A stretch of 37,587 nt of DNA from Gammaproteobacteria bacterium (GCA_003137095.1 PLET01000048.1:52886-90472); one strand, 5' to 3'; shown: positions 1-8,907, numbered from the stretch's first letter. The notes: a model not told the origin generated them from the sequence alone. Numbers and translations: made by a program.

Positions 1-681
1 CTCGCCTGGAAGCTGGCGGCCGTCGGCCACGGGCGGGTCGGCGCCGGGCTGCTCGCAAGCTACGAGGTCGAACGGCGCGGGCATGTGTGGAGCATGATCC
101 GGCTCGCGTTGGCCATGGGGCGCGTGATGGGCCCGTCGAGCGCCGCCGCAGGGCTGCTGACGCGCGGCTGCTTCGATCTACTGCGGCTCTTTCCACCGGC
201 GGCCAGATATGTGCTGGAGATGCGCTACAAGCCGAAGCCGCGTTTTTCGCGCGGCTTTCTGTTGCCGCGCACGCGCGCCGGCCGACAGCTGCACGGACGG
301 TTGTTCCCGCAGGGGCGGGTGCGCACGCACGATGGGCGCAGCGTGTTGCTGGATGAGGTGCTGGGACGCGGCTTTGCATTGCTGGCCCTGACCGGCGACC
401 CGCAGGCCATTTTCGGCGGTTGGGCGCAAACGCTGCGGCAGGAGCTGGCAATCGTCTGCGTCGCGGTGCTGCCGCGGGCCACGCCCGGCACGGCGGTGCC
501 GGGCGTCACCCTCGTTCACGATGATGGCAGCCTGGCGCAGGCGCTGCGCGGCGCACCCGGCGCAATCCACCTGTTGCGGCCGGATCGCTATGTGGCCGGC
601 ACCTTTATGCCGGCCGAGGCGCCGGGGATACCGGGGGTCATCAAACGATGGCTGGCTGAGGCTACCGGTGTAACAAGGTGA
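1..681 (+). CDS. MhpA-like FAD aromatic hydroxylase, C-terminal part
   Basis: The frame is open from base 1, so the gene starts upstream; 226 residues of the C-terminal part are visible. The first residues (LAWKLA, then a SYEVERR segment) match the conserved LAWKL...Y..ER region at the end of the substrate-binding domain of class A flavoprotein hydroxylases. The later MRYKPKPR and LLDEVLG...ALL segments resemble the thioredoxin-like tail of MhpA, the 3-(3-hydroxyphenyl)propionate/3-hydroxycinnamate hydroxylase. The FAD-binding GxGxxG and GD motifs lie outside the window. Family knowledge: such enzymes use NAD(P)H and O2 to put a second hydroxyl ortho to a phenolic one. The substrate cannot be read from this fragment, but a hydroxyphenylpropanoid would suit the region. 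Its 3' end overlaps the convergent TetR gene by 20 bp. Confidence 0.8.
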   Translation, partial: LAWKLAAVGHGRVGAGLLASYEVERRGHVWSMIRLALAMGRVMGPSSAAAGLLTRGCFDLLRLFPPAARYVLEMRYKPKPRFSRGFLLPRTRAGRQLHGRLFPQGRVRTHDGRSVLLDEVLGRGFALLALTGDPQAIFGGWAQTLRQELAIVCVAVLPRATPGTAVPGVTLVHDDGSLAQALRGAPGAIHLLRPDRYVAGTFMPAEAPGIPGVIKRWLAEATGVTR

Positions 682-1351
682 CGTCATCCGCAGGTCGGCG
701 GCTCGCGATCAATTCCGCGGCCGCCCGCGCGGCCACGGAACGCGCGCGGCGCAGCGGCAAGCCGAGGCCGCGCAGCAGCATCTCGGCCATGCGCGCGGCG
801 ATCGTGGCAGGGGGTGTCACCGCGCGCTCCTCGAGGACGTGGCGCATGGAGATCACGAAGGTGCCCATGACGAGCAGCACCCCGGCTTCGACATCCAGTT
901 CCTTGAATTCGCCGCTGACCTGTGCCCGCTGCACCTCCTCGCGCAAGCCGCGATTGGCCGGGGCGCCGGCGATCGTGGCGCCGGAGTTCAGCCGCCACAG
1001 CAGCTGCGCGCTGTCGCGGTGCTCCATGGCAAAGCGCACGAACACGCACAGCGCCCGCGCGAGCCGATCCGCCGGATCGGCAATCCCCCTGTTGGCGGCA
1101 CTCACGGCCTCCTCGGCCTGGCGGCGCACGGTGGCGCCGATTTCGCGGGCGAACACGTCCTTGTCGGCGAAATGATTGTAGAAGCTGCCCTTGGCGACGT
1201 CGGCGGCGGCGACGATTTCATCGACGCTCAGGGCGCCCACGTCGCGATGGGCAAGCAGGGCGCGTCCGGCGTGCAGCAAGGCCGCTCGGGTCCTGACGCG
1301 GCGCCGATCGGTGCCGCTGCCGGCCGGGCGGTTATTTTGCGTGCTTGCCAT
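662..1351 (-). CDS. TetR-family transcriptional repressor
   Basis: A 229-residue protein, the usual TetR length. The N-terminal DNA-binding domain shows the helix-turn-helix at about residues 43-62 (SVDEIVAAADVAKGSFYNHF), followed by DKDVFAREI, which is typical of TetR proteins. The remaining 160 residues are the all-helical ligand-binding and dimerisation part, whose ligand cannot be predicted. It is divergent from the hydratase/dehydrogenase-amidohydrolase-ligase operon starting at 1488. A TGAC-N6-GTCA palindrome 23 bp upstream of its start is the obvious operator, so it probably represses itself and that operon. An aryl-CoA or phenylpropanoid inducer is a guess. Its 3' end overlaps the hydroxylase gene by 20 bp. 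Confidence 0.9.
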   Translation of the reverse strand: MASTQNNRPAGSGTDRRRVRTRAALLHAGRALLAHRDVGALSVDEIVAAADVAKGSFYNHFADKDVFAREIGATVRRQAEEAVSAANRGIADPADRLARALCVFVRFAMEHRDSAQLLWRLNSGATIAGAPANRGLREEVQRAQVSGEFKELDVEAGVLLVMGTFVISMRHVLEERAVTPPATIAARMAEMLLRGLGLPLRRARSVAARAAAELIASRRPADDVTLLHR

Positions 1352-1353
1352 TT

Positions 1354-1387
1354 ATGACCATTCCATACAATAATGACCAATTAGTCA
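1354..1387. promoter_or_regulatory. Likely TetR operator in the divergent 1352-1487 region
   Basis: Seen: an imperfect 14-bp palindrome, TGACCAATTAGTCA (1374-1387; 12 of 14 positions symmetric). Its left half ATGACCA is repeated 19 bp upstream at 1354-1360. On the plus strand TTGCCA (1345-1350) and TACAAT (1366-1371), 15 bp apart, could be a promoter for the operon at 1488. On the minus strand TTGACT (1388-1383) with TGGAAT 17 bp on could serve the TetR gene, its -35 lying inside the palindrome. Inference: autoregulated divergent control. The assignment to this TetR protein rests on adjacency only. Confidence 0.5.
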
Positions 1388-1487
1388 ATCAGCATTGATG
1401 GTATTGAGTAAAACGAACATCGGGCGAGGACGAACAAGACGATTGCGCGATGTCGTCAAAAGGACCCCAACGAATGACGGAGGCGGC

Positions 1488-3608
1488 ATGAGCGAGCATC
1501 AGACAGTGCGCGTGGATCTGGACGACGGGATTGTCGTCCTGACGATCGACAATCCTCCGGTCAACACCATCACGGCCGCCCTGCGCGAGGGATTGTCCGC
1601 GGCCCTGGATCGGCTGGCGACGCTGTCCGGCGTGCGTGCCGTTCTACTGCGCTGCGAGGGCAGCACGTTCTGTTCCGGCGCCGACATCGGCGAGTTCAGC
1701 GGTCCGCCGAAGGAGGCCGAGTACCGCGCGCTGTTCGCGCGCATCGAGACGCTGAAGGTGCCGGTGGTGGCGGCCATGCACGGCACGGTGCTGGGCGGCG
1801 GTCTCGAGCTCGCGCTCGCCTGCCACTACCGCGTGGCCGTGCCGGGCACCCGCCTCGGGCTGCCCGAGGTGACCCTGGGGATCATCCCCGGAGCGGGCGG
1901 CACCCAGCGCATGCCGCGGCTGATCGGCGTGGAGAAGACTCTGGACCTGATCATCAATGCCAAGCCGGTGGATGCGACCGAGGCCCACCAGCTCGGCTTC
2001 CTGGACGAGGTGATCGAGGGCGACCTGAAAACCGGTGCACTCGCCTATGCGCGCCGGCTGCTCGCCGCCGGCGCCGCGCCGCGGCCCACGGCCGCGCGCA
2101 GCGTCGATCCGGCCACGGCCACCGATGCGGCGATCGAGCGGCTCACCGCGCTCGCCCGCAAGCTATACCCGAACCGACAGGCCGCACTGACCGCCATTCT
2201 GGCGGTGCGGGCATCGGCGCGCCTGCCTTTCGATCAGGGACTCCTGTACGAGAACGAACTCGTGAATCAGGCCAAGGACACGATCGAGAGCCGCGCGCTG
2301 GTGCACGTATTCTTCGCCGAGCGCGCCGCGCGCCGGATCGCCGGCCTGCCCGCGGGGGAGGGCCGGCCGGTGCGCAGCGGCGGCATCATCGGTGCAGGAA
2401 CCATGGGCGGCGGCATCGCGATGTGCTTCGCCAATGCCGGGCTGCCCGTGACGGTGATCGACTCCACGCAGGACGCTCTGGACCGCGGCCTGGGTGTGAT
2501 CGAAAAAAACTATGCCTCGATGGTCAAGCGCGGACGGCTCACGGCCGGGGAACAGGCCAAGCGCATGGCGCTGATCCGCGGCTCGCTCGATTATGCGGAC
2601 CTGGCGGCAGCCGATGTGATCATCGAGGCCGTGTACGAGAACATGGACCTCAAGAAGGCGATCTTCGCGAAGCTCGACAAGGTGGCCAAGCCCGGTGCGC
2701 TGCTCGCCAGCAACACCTCCACCCTCGATGTGGCGGAGATCGCGCGCGCCACCACGCGTCCGGCCGACGTGGTCGGGCTGCATTTCTTCTCCCCGGCCAA
2801 CGTCATGCCGCTGCTCGAGGTCATCCGCACGGACGCATCGGGACCGGCGGCGATTCGCACGGCGATGGACCTGACGAAGCCGCTGCGCAAGACTCCGGTG
2901 CTGGCGCGCGTATGCTATGGCTTTGTCGGCAACCGCATGATGGAGGGTTACGCGCGCGAGGCGGAGTTCATGGTGCTCGAAGGCGCGACGCCGAAGCAGG
3001 TGGACGATGCGCTCGAGCGTTTCGGCATGGCGATGGGAATTCTGGCGGTGTTCGACATGGCCGGCGTCGACGTCGGCGTCAACGTCCACAAGGCCAATGC
3101 ACAGCACTACCCGCCGGATCCGAAGTATTACCAGGCGGAGATCGCCCTGGTGGAGGCCGGACGTCTCGGCCAGAAGAACGGCAAGGGCTATTACCGCTAC
3201 GAGAAGGGTGATCGCGCCCGCCTCGAGGATCCGGAGGCCATTGCGATCCTCAAGGCGCGGGCACAGCAACTCAAGATGCCGACCCATGCGCACACCGAGC
3301 AGGAGATATTGGACCGCTGCCTGTTTCCGCTGCTCAACGAGGGTTTCCGGATCCTGGAGGAGGGTGTGGTGCAGCGGGCGAGCGACATCGACGTGGTGTG
3401 GACCTCGGGCTACGGCTTCCCGCGCTACCGCGGCGGGCCCATGTTCTATGCCGAGTCGATCGGCCTGAAGACCCTGCTCGACGGCATGCTGCGATTCCGG
3501 GCGCAATTCGGGCCGATGCACTGGGAACCGGCGCAGCTTCTGGTGGAACTGGTGCGCAAGGGATCGAGCCTCTCCGAGTGGGAGAAAACCAAGGGAGCCA
3601 CGCCATGA
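1488..3608 (+). CDS. Fused enoyl-CoA hydratase/3-hydroxyacyl-CoA dehydrogenase (FadB/FadJ-like), copy 1
   Basis: A 706-residue bifunctional protein of the FadB/FadJ layout. The N-terminal crotonase domain (about 1-190) has the oxyanion-hole region [12 protein letters not shown] and both hydratase glutamates, E107 and E127 (GLPEV). The dehydrogenase half has the NAD fold GAGTMGGG from residue 302, the catalytic-His segment LHFFSPA and GFVGNR, then two C-terminal HACD domains. It hydrates an enoyl-CoA and oxidises the 3-hydroxyacyl-CoA to 3-oxoacyl-CoA. The ATG at 1488 has a GGAGGC ribosome site; an in-frame ATG at 1395 would add a non-homologous 31-residue tail and is less likely. It overlaps the next start as ATGA. 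With the amidohydrolase and CoA ligase behind it, beta-oxidation of a phenylpropenoyl-CoA is the likely role (inference). Confidence 0.93.
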   Translation: MSEHQTVRVDLDDGIVVLTIDNPPVNTITAALREGLSAALDRLATLSGVRAVLLRCEGSTFCSGADIGEFSGPPKEAEYRALFARIETLKVPVVAAMHGTVLGGGLELALACHYRVAVPGTRLGLPEVTLGIIPGAGGTQRMPRLIGVEKTLDLIINAKPVDATEAHQLGFLDEVIEGDLKTGALAYARRLLAAGAAPRPTAARSVDPATATDAAIERLTALARKLYPNRQAALTAILAVRASARLPFDQGLLYENELVNQAKDTIESRALVHVFFAERAARRIAGLPAGEGRPVRSGGIIGAGTMGGGIAMCFANAGLPVTVIDSTQDALDRGLGVIEKNYASMVKRGRLTAGEQAKRMALIRGSLDYADLAAADVIIEAVYENMDLKKAIFAKLDKVAKPGALLASNTSTLDVAEIARATTRPADVVGLHFFSPANVMPLLEVIRTDASGPAAIRTAMDLTKPLRKTPVLARVCYGFVGNRMMEGYAREAEFMVLEGATPKQVDDALERFGMAMGILAVFDMAGVDVGVNVHKANAQHYPPDPKYYQAEIALVEAGRLGQKNGKGYYRYEKGDRARLEDPEAIAILKARAQQLKMPTHAHTEQEILDRCLFPLLNEGFRILEEGVVQRASDIDVVWTSGYGFPRYRGGPMFYAESIGLKTLLDGMLRFRAQFGPMHWEPAQLLVELVRKGSSLSEWEKTKGATP

Positions 3609-4477
3609 AGACCGATCAACTCGTCGCCATCGACATCCACGTGCACGCCGAGGTGTCGTGCTGTCAGCCGGTCGATCCGATCTGGCAGACATTCGAGGAT
3701 GCGGCCAGCAAATACTTCAAGGTCGGCAAGCGGCCGACCATCGCCGAGACCGTGGCCTATTACCGCGAGCGCAAGATCGGCCTGGTAATGTTCACGGTGG
3801 ACATGGAGGCCGAGACGGGCGCGAAGCGGATCCCGAACCAGGAGGTCATCGATGCGGCGCGCGAGAACAGCGACATGATGATGGCCTTCGCCAGCGTCGA
3901 TCCGCACAAGGGCAAATTCGGTGCGCTGGAGGCGCGCCGTCTGATCGAAGAGCAGGGCGTGAGCGGCTTCAAGTTCCATCCGAGCTTGCAGGGCTTCTTT
4001 CCGAACGACCGCATGGCCTACCGGATCTACGAGGTCATCGCCGAGCACAAGCTGCCGGCCATCTTCCACAGTGGTCATTCCGGCATCGGCACCGGCATGC
4101 GCGGCGGCGGCGGCGTCCGGCTGAAGTATTCCAACCCTATGCATCTGGACGATGTCGCCGCAGACTTTCCGGACATGACCATCATCATCGCGCACCCCTC
4201 CTGGCCCTGGCAGGACGAGGCGCTGTCGGTATGCCTGCACAAGCCCAATGTCTACATCGACCTGTCCGGTTGGTCGCCGAAGTACTTCCCGCCTCAGCTG
4301 GTGCAATACGCCAACAGCCAGCTCAAGCACAAAATGCTGTTCGGCTCCGATTACCCGGTGCTCGCCCCGGATCGCTGGATCAAGGATTTCGCGGAGGCCG
4401 GTTTCAAGCCCGAGGTGCATGAGCTCATTCTCAAGAAAAACGCCATCAAGGTCCTGAAGCTCGACGCGAAGGCCTGA
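3605..4477 (+). CDS. Amidohydrolase-family metal hydrolase, candidate aryl-beta-ketoacyl-CoA hydrolase (CouO/PhdC-like)
   Basis: A 290-residue amidohydrolase_2-type TIM barrel. Visible metal and active-site motifs are the N-terminal DIHVHAE (HxH on strand 1), GFKFHPS, IFHSGH, IIAHPSWPW and the C-terminal GSDYPV aspartate. The family holds decarboxylases and hydrolases, so the motif set alone does not fix the reaction. Context does more: it is coupled by ATGA to a hydratase/dehydrogenase and followed 4 bp later by a feruloyl-CoA-synthase-type ligase, with no thiolase in the operon. From memory, Rhodococcus CouO and Corynebacterium PhdC are amidohydrolase-family enzymes that split 4-hydroxyphenyl-beta-ketoacyl-CoA into hydroxybenzoate and acetyl-CoA in the same gene company. 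I infer that role here. A ring-carboxylate decarboxylase is the main alternative. Confidence 0.75.
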   Translation: MKTDQLVAIDIHVHAEVSCCQPVDPIWQTFEDAASKYFKVGKRPTIAETVAYYRERKIGLVMFTVDMEAETGAKRIPNQEVIDAARENSDMMMAFASVDPHKGKFGALEARRLIEEQGVSGFKFHPSLQGFFPNDRMAYRIYEVIAEHKLPAIFHSGHSGIGTGMRGGGGVRLKYSNPMHLDDVAADFPDMTIIIAHPSWPWQDEALSVCLHKPNVYIDLSGWSPKYFPPQLVQYANSQLKHKMLFGSDYPVLAPDRWIKDFAEAGFKPEVHELILKKNAIKVLKLDAKA

Positions 4478-4481
4478 ACCC

Positions 4482-6314
4482 ATGGGCGGGGAGCTCGACT
4501 GGCAGCCCGGCGATTTCTCCACCGACGCGGTGTGGCGCGAGGATGGCTCCCTGCTGCTGACGCCGCGCTGCGCACTCGCGCCATCCCCGGCGCGGCTTAC
4601 GGACACCCTGTTGCATTGGGCGGCCGCCGCCCCCGACAGGACCATGGTGGCGCAGCGCGATGCGCGCGGCGAGTGGCGGCACGTGAGCTATGGCGAGGCG
4701 CTCGCCAGGGTGCGGCGGCTGGCCGCCGGCCTCACCCGGCTCGAGCTCTCCGCCGAGCGTCCGCTGCTCATCCTGTCGGGCAACGGCATAGAACATCTGC
4801 TGCTCGGCCTCGCCGCCATGTACATCGGCGTGCCTTTCTGCCCGGTCTCCCCCGCCTATTCACAGGCGAGTTCCGACCTCGGCAAGCTGCGCGAGGTGGT
4901 CGAACTGCTCACGCCGGGCGCGGTCGCGGCCTTTGGCGCGGGCCCGTTCGTCCGCGCCATCGGCAGGACGGTGTCCGATGCGGTGCTCATCGGCGATGTC
5001 CTCGAGATTCCCGGGCGCACCGTCCGCTCGCCCGAGGATCTGCAGGCCGCCGACCCGGCCTTGGCGGAGCCGGCGCACGCGAGGACCGGACCCGACACCA
5101 TCGCCAAGTTCCTGCTGACCTCCGGTTCCACCGGCAGCCCCAAGGCCGTGGTCACCACCCACCGCATGCTCTGCACCAATCAGATCATGCTGCACCACGC
5201 GTTTCCCTTCCTCAAGACCGAGCCGCCGGTACTCATCGACTGGCTGCCGTGGAATCATGTGTTCGGCGGCAATCACAACGTGGGATTGTCGCTGCTCAAT
5301 GGCGGCTCGCTGTACATCGATGAGGGCCGCCCCACGCCCGCGGGCTTCGAGACCACTCTGCGCAATCTGCGGGAGATCGCGCCGACCCTGTACTTCAACG
5401 TGCCGAGCGGGTTCGAAATGCTGGCGCGGCATCTGCAGCATGATCCAGCGCTGCGCGATTTCTTCTACAGCCGGCTGCGGGCCTGTTTCTATGCCGGCGC
5501 CGGCCTGTCGCAGCCCGCCTGGGACGCACTGGAATCGCTGTCGCTGGCGGCACGCGGGCGCCGGGTGCCCATCTTGTCCGGTCTCGGGGTGACGGAGACT
5601 TCGCCGTCCATCACATTCACCACTCCGGATGCGAACCAGGCCGGCATCATCGGGTTGCCCGGACCGGGCAATCTGGTCAAGCTCACGCCGGTCGCCGGCA
5701 AGCTGGAAATGCGCGTCAAGGGGCCGAACGTGATGCCGGGCTATTGGCGCCAACCGGACTTGACCGCGAAGGCCTTCGACGAGGAGGGCTTTTACCGCCT
5801 GGGAGACGCGGTGCGCCTGATCGATCCGGAGCATCCGCAGAAAGGATTGATCTTCGACGGCCGCATTGCCGAGGATTTCAAGCTGGCCACCGGAACCTGG
5901 GTGAGCGTCGGTCCGCTGCGCGCCTCGCTGCTGGCGGCGCTCTCGCCGCTGGCCTATGACGTAGTCATTGCGGGTTTGAACCGCGATTTCGTCGGACTGC
6001 TCATCTTTCCGCATCTGCTCGCCTGCGCGGCCTTCCTCGGCCGGACCCAGGCGGCAGATGCTGCGGCATTGGCGGTCGATCCGCGGCTGATCCGCGAACT
6101 CACCGAGAGGCTCAAGGCGCATGCGAAGGCGCATCCGGCGAGCTCAACGCGGGTCGAGCGGGCCGTGCTGCTCGCGACACCCCCGCTGTTGGACCGCGGC
6201 GAGATCACGGACAAGGGATCGATCAATCAGCGGGCCGTGCTTAAGCTGCGTGCGCCATTGGTCGAGGATCTGTTCCAGGACGAACCGCCACCACACGTCA
6301 TCCTCGTGCGCTGA
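4482..6314 (+). CDS. Feruloyl-CoA-synthase-type aryl-CoA ligase, copy 1
   Basis: A 610-residue adenylate-forming enzyme. The P-loop [10 protein letters not shown] is at about 213-222, followed by the family block [14 protein letters not shown], then [20 protein letters not shown] and [11 protein letters not shown]. The end carries [14 protein letters not shown], typical of bacterial Fcs, instead of the common PKTxTGK motif. It activates a carboxylic acid to its CoA thioester through an acyl-AMP. Last gene of the operon begun at 1488. It is clearly paralogous to the ligase at 29118-30986, sharing the DWLPW, GGNHN, IAPTxYFNVP and EDFKL blocks. Family and context favour a (hydroxy)cinnamic acid substrate; which ring isomer cannot be read from sequence. 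Confidence 0.9.
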   Translation: MGGELDWQPGDFSTDAVWREDGSLLLTPRCALAPSPARLTDTLLHWAAAAPDRTMVAQRDARGEWRHVSYGEALARVRRLAAGLTRLELSAERPLLILSGNGIEHLLLGLAAMYIGVPFCPVSPAYSQASSDLGKLREVVELLTPGAVAAFGAGPFVRAIGRTVSDAVLIGDVLEIPGRTVRSPEDLQAADPALAEPAHARTGPDTIAKFLLTSGSTGSPKAVVTTHRMLCTNQIMLHHAFPFLKTEPPVLIDWLPWNHVFGGNHNVGLSLLNGGSLYIDEGRPTPAGFETTLRNLREIAPTLYFNVPSGFEMLARHLQHDPALRDFFYSRLRACFYAGAGLSQPAWDALESLSLAARGRRVPILSGLGVTETSPSITFTTPDANQAGIIGLPGPGNLVKLTPVAGKLEMRVKGPNVMPGYWRQPDLTAKAFDEEGFYRLGDAVRLIDPEHPQKGLIFDGRIAEDFKLATGTWVSVGPLRASLLAALSPLAYDVVIAGLNRDFVGLLIFPHLLACAAFLGRTQAADAAALAVDPRLIRELTERLKAHAKAHPASSTRVERAVLLATPPLLDRGEITDKGSINQRAVLKLRAPLVEDLFQDEPPPHVILVR

Positions 6315-6326
6315 ACGGGCCGCTCA

Positions 6327-6340
6327 CCCGCTGCCGCGGG
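6327..6340. terminator. Possible weak terminator hairpin between convergent genes
   Basis: CCCGC (6327-6331), a 4-base loop and GCGGG (6336-6340) form a 5-bp GC stem in the 30-bp gap between the convergent ligase and MarR genes. No T-run follows on either strand, so intrinsic termination is doubtful. Only position and symmetry support it. Confidence 0.2.
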
Positions 6341-6344
6341 GTCA

Positions 6345-6824
6345 TTATGCGCGCCGCAATTGTCGCAGCGGCGCGCGACTCATCTCGTTGTTTTCGGTGG
6401 CCACCTTGGCCAACAGCCGTATGAACAGCTGCCGCTCCGCGGCGTCGAGCGGCTCGAGCAGACGACGCTGCACCTCGTTGACCGCGGTTTCGAGCTCACG
6501 AAGCCGCTCCCGGCCGGCCGGCGTCACCGACAACAGATTGATCCGCCGATCGCCGGTCTTGCCGGAGCGCAGCACCAGGCCGGCGGCCTCGAGCCGGTCG
6601 ATGACGTCGCCGGCGGTGGAGCGGTTCAGCGCCGCCAGGCCGGCGAGCGTGATCTGGTCGATGGCCTCATGCCGTGAGATCACCGAGAGCGCCGCGTATT
6701 GCACCGGCGTCAGATTACCGGGGCATTCCTCGTGAAACAGCGCCACCGCGATCTGATGGCAGCGCCTGATGAGGTGCGCCGGAATCAGATGGATGTCATC
6801 CATGTCGGTGGATCCGCCGCTCAA
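6345..6824 (-). CDS. MarR-family regulator of the 3-hydroxybenzoate/gentisate operon
   Basis: A 159-residue winged-helix protein: helix-turn-helix region LTPVQYAALS...ITLAGLAALNRSTAGDVIDRLEAAGLV, then the wing motif GKTGDRRINLLSVTPAG with the MarR D-x-R signature, and a C-terminal dimerisation helix. The TTG at 6824 has AAGGGG 6 nt upstream; the ATG at 6803 (residue 8) lacks so good a site, so I keep 6824. It is divergent from the gentisate operon across a 150-bp gap containing a 22-bp inverted repeat, and convergent with the ligase gene. Inference: a repressor released by 3-hydroxybenzoate, gentisate or an aryl-CoA (CouR, a MarR protein of hydroxycinnamate pathways, responds to a CoA thioester). 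Confidence 0.88.
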   Translation of the reverse strand: MSGGSTDMDDIHLIPAHLIRRCHQIAVALFHEECPGNLTPVQYAALSVISRHEAIDQITLAGLAALNRSTAGDVIDRLEAAGLVLRSGKTGDRRINLLSVTPAGRERLRELETAVNEVQRRLLEPLDAAERQLFIRLLAKVATENNEMSRAPLRQLRRA

Positions 6825-6903
6825 CCGATTCCCCTTGTTGACTGCACTCTATATAACAGCCCCGCGACGATCGAGGCAGGGCGATCGATGCGCCGCTGGA
6901 CTG

Positions 6904-6933
6904 GATTGACAGTGTACTGTCAATCAGTAGACT
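6904..6933 (+). promoter_or_regulatory. MarR operator palindrome overlapping the gentisate-operon promoter
   Basis: Seen: perfect 10-bp arms GATTGACAGT (6904-6913) and ACTGTCAATC (6916-6925) around a central GT. The left arm contains a perfect -35 hexamer, TTGACA (6906-6911); 16 bp on is TAGACT (6928-6933), four of six to the -10 consensus. A repressor on the repeat would block this promoter. The start codon lies 43 bp beyond the -10. A second short dyad, CAGT-AG-ACTG, follows at 6926-6935. Binding by the adjacent MarR protein is inferred from position. Confidence 0.65.
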
Positions 6934-6976
6934 GTGCATAACAGATAGCGGCCGGTTCAATCGGGGGAACTGAACA

Positions 6977-8176
6977 GTGAGTCCATCCAGGGCACTGCCG
7001 GTGGTGGTCGCCGGCGGCGGCATCGGCGGCATTGCCGCAGCCTTGGCGCTGCGCGTTGCCGGCCACCCGGTCATGGTGCTGGAGAAATCCGCCCAATTCG
7101 GCGAAATCGGCGCCGGCATCCAGCTCGGTCCCAATGCCTTCCACGCACTGAAGACCCTGGGCGTGGCGGATGAGGCGCTCGCGAACGCGGTGTACATCGA
7201 CCGGCTGGTGATGATGGATGGCGTGAGCGGTGACGAGATCGCGGCCATCCCCGTGGATGAGCCGTTTCGGCGCTGGTTCAAGAATCCGTATGCCGTCATC
7301 CACCGCGCCGACCTGCACGCCTCGCTGCTCGGGCGCTGCCGGAGCGACGCCGGCGTGCAGTTGCTCGCGAATCACGAAGTGGCCGGATTCACCCAGCAGG
7401 CGGGCGGGGTCGAGGTGCGCACCGTTTCGGGCGAGACTTTTCAAGCCGCCGCGCTGATCGGCGCCGACGGCATCCGCTCCCGGGTGCGCGAGTCCCTCAT
7501 CGGCGACGGTGCACCGCGGATCAGCGGGCATGTCTGTTATCGAGCAGTGTTGCCGATCGAGCAGATGCCCGAATCCTTGCAGCTGAATGCCGCCGTGCTG
7601 TGGGCGGGGCCGAAGACGCACTTCGTGCACTATCCTCTGCGGGGCTGGAAGCTGTTCAACATCGTCGCCACCTTCCACAGCACGAAGGACACCGCCGAGC
7701 AGCTGAATGCGCCGGGCAGCGTGGAGGAACTGATGAGCCACTTCGGCCATCTGCCGCCGGTGCCGCGTTCGGTGCTGGAGCGCTCCGAGGGCTGGCGGCG
7801 CTGGGTGCTCGGGGATCGTGACCCGGTGGCCAATTGGACCCACGGCCCGGTGACCCTGCTCGGCGATGCCGCGCATCCGACGCTGCAATATTTCGCCCAA
7901 GGCGCCTGCATGGCGCTCGAGGATGCCGTCTGTCTTCTCGATGAGCTCAAGCGACGGCCGGAGGATTTCGCCGGCGCGTTCCTGAGCTACCAGACCAAGC
8001 GCATCACCCGCACCGCCCGCATCGTGCTGTCCTCGCGCGCCATCGGGCAATATTTCTATCATCCCGAAGGCGTGGAGAGGCTGGTGCGAAACCAGATGCT
8101 CGGCGAGAAGACGCCGGAGGATTTCTACCGCAGCTTGGACTGGATTTACGGCTACGGCCGGGACCACGCGGCCTGA
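6977..8176 (+). CDS. 3-hydroxybenzoate 6-hydroxylase (FAD monooxygenase)
   Basis: A 399-residue class A flavoprotein monooxygenase. The Rossmann motif GGGIGG is at residues 13-18 with the acidic ribose-binding residue in VLEK. It also has the DG motif (GADGIRSRV) and the second FAD motif GDAAHP at 296-301, followed by YFAQGACMALEDA. The length and the FGEIGAGIQLGPNA segment match the salicylate/3-hydroxybenzoate hydroxylase branch. Next come isomerase, gentisate dioxygenase and fumarylpyruvate hydrolase genes, which argues strongly for 3-hydroxybenzoate to gentisate conversion with NADH and O2. The start is GTG at 6977 behind a GGGGGA ribosome site. A salicylate 5-hydroxylase role is unlikely since those are Rieske systems. 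Promoter and operator lie just upstream. Confidence 0.88.
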   Translation: MSPSRALPVVVAGGGIGGIAAALALRVAGHPVMVLEKSAQFGEIGAGIQLGPNAFHALKTLGVADEALANAVYIDRLVMMDGVSGDEIAAIPVDEPFRRWFKNPYAVIHRADLHASLLGRCRSDAGVQLLANHEVAGFTQQAGGVEVRTVSGETFQAAALIGADGIRSRVRESLIGDGAPRISGHVCYRAVLPIEQMPESLQLNAAVLWAGPKTHFVHYPLRGWKLFNIVATFHSTKDTAEQLNAPGSVEELMSHFGHLPPVPRSVLERSEGWRRWVLGDRDPVANWTHGPVTLLGDAAHPTLQYFAQGACMALEDAVCLLDELKRRPEDFAGAFLSYQTKRITRTARIVLSSRAIGQYFYHPEGVERLVRNQMLGEKTPEDFYRSLDWIYGYGRDHAA

Positions 8177-8184
8177 GCGCACCG

Positions 8185-8823
8185 ATGAAGCTGTACGGCT
8201 ATTTCCGATCCTCGGCGGCTTATCGGGTGAGGATTGCGCTCAACCTGAAGGGACTCGCGGCGGATCAGACCTTCATCCATCTGCGCCGCGGCGAGCAGCA
8301 GCAGGGTGCCTACCGCCGGATCAATCCGGACGGGTTGCTGCCGACGCTGGAATACGAGGGAAGTTTCCACTCCCAATCGCTCGCCATCATCGAGTATCTC
8401 GATGAGATCAAGCCGCAGCCGCCGCTGCTGCCGGCCTCCGCTGCGGACCGGGCGCATGTCCGCGCCATCGCCCTGTCCATCGCCTGCGACATCCACCCGC
8501 TCAACAATCTGCGGGTGCTGAAGTATCTCAAGAGCGATCTGGGCCATGATCAGGCGGCGGTGGACGCCTGGTACGCACACTGGATCGCAGTGGGTCTGGC
8601 CGGCCTCGAGGAGCGCGTCGCGCGCGACGCACGCACCGGCACGTATTGCCTCGGCGAAGCACCGGGACTGGCGGAGGTGTGCCTCGTGCCCCAGATCCAC
8701 AATGCCGAACGTATGAAATGCGACCTTGCGCCCTATCCCGTGCTGCGGCGTATCGCGGCGGCGGCACGGGCGCTGCCGGCGTTCGAGGCGGCGGCGCCGG
8801 AACGCCAGCCCGACGCCGAGTGA
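8185..8823 (+). CDS. nagL: Glutathione-dependent maleylpyruvate isomerase (zeta-class GST)
   Basis: A 212-residue zeta-class glutathione transferase. The N-terminal thioredoxin-like domain has the signature YFRSSAAYRVRIALNLKG (glutathione-activating serines), the cis-proline region GLLPTLE and the S-L-A-I-I-E-Y-L glutathione-contact motif. A helical C-terminal domain follows. Sequence alone does not separate maleylacetoacetate from maleylpyruvate isomerases. Lying between 3-hydroxybenzoate hydroxylase and gentisate dioxygenase, it should isomerise maleylpyruvate to fumarylpyruvate after ring cleavage, as NagL does in Ralstonia. It starts 8 bp after the hydroxylase stop; an 84-bp gap without visible features follows. 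Confidence 0.87.
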   Translation: MKLYGYFRSSAAYRVRIALNLKGLAADQTFIHLRRGEQQQGAYRRINPDGLLPTLEYEGSFHSQSLAIIEYLDEIKPQPPLLPASAADRAHVRAIALSIACDIHPLNNLRVLKYLKSDLGHDQAAVDAWYAHWIAVGLAGLEERVARDARTGTYCLGEAPGLAEVCLVPQIHNAERMKCDLAPYPVLRRIAAAARALPAFEAAAPERQPDAE

Positions 8824-8907
8824 GCGGATCATGCCGCAGCCACGAGCCCGCCCTGCAACGTCCGCCCGCCCTGCCGACCATCCGCCGCTTCGCCAAGGAG
8901 ATCCGTC

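Noticed and set aside
662-681. 20-bp convergent overlap of the hydroxylase and TetR genes as a sign of a frameshift
   Set aside because: Both C termini look natural and such overlaps are common in compact GC-rich genomes.
1395-1487. Upstream in-frame ATG extending the first hydratase/dehydrogenase by 31 residues
   Set aside because: The extension is basic and unlike the family N terminus, overlaps the likely regulatory region, and the ATG at 1488 has a clear ribosome site.
2163-3692. Minus-strand 509-codon open frame inside the first hydratase/dehydrogenase
   Set aside because: Arginine/histidine-rich composition without domains, fully antisense to a well-supported gene. The same holds for 3446-4645, 4860-6134, 11731-13251 and 22028-23764.
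6838-6857. TTGACT followed by TATAAC, looking like a promoter near the MarR start
   Set aside because: Only 8 bp separate the two hexamers, and the pair points away from the MarR gene.
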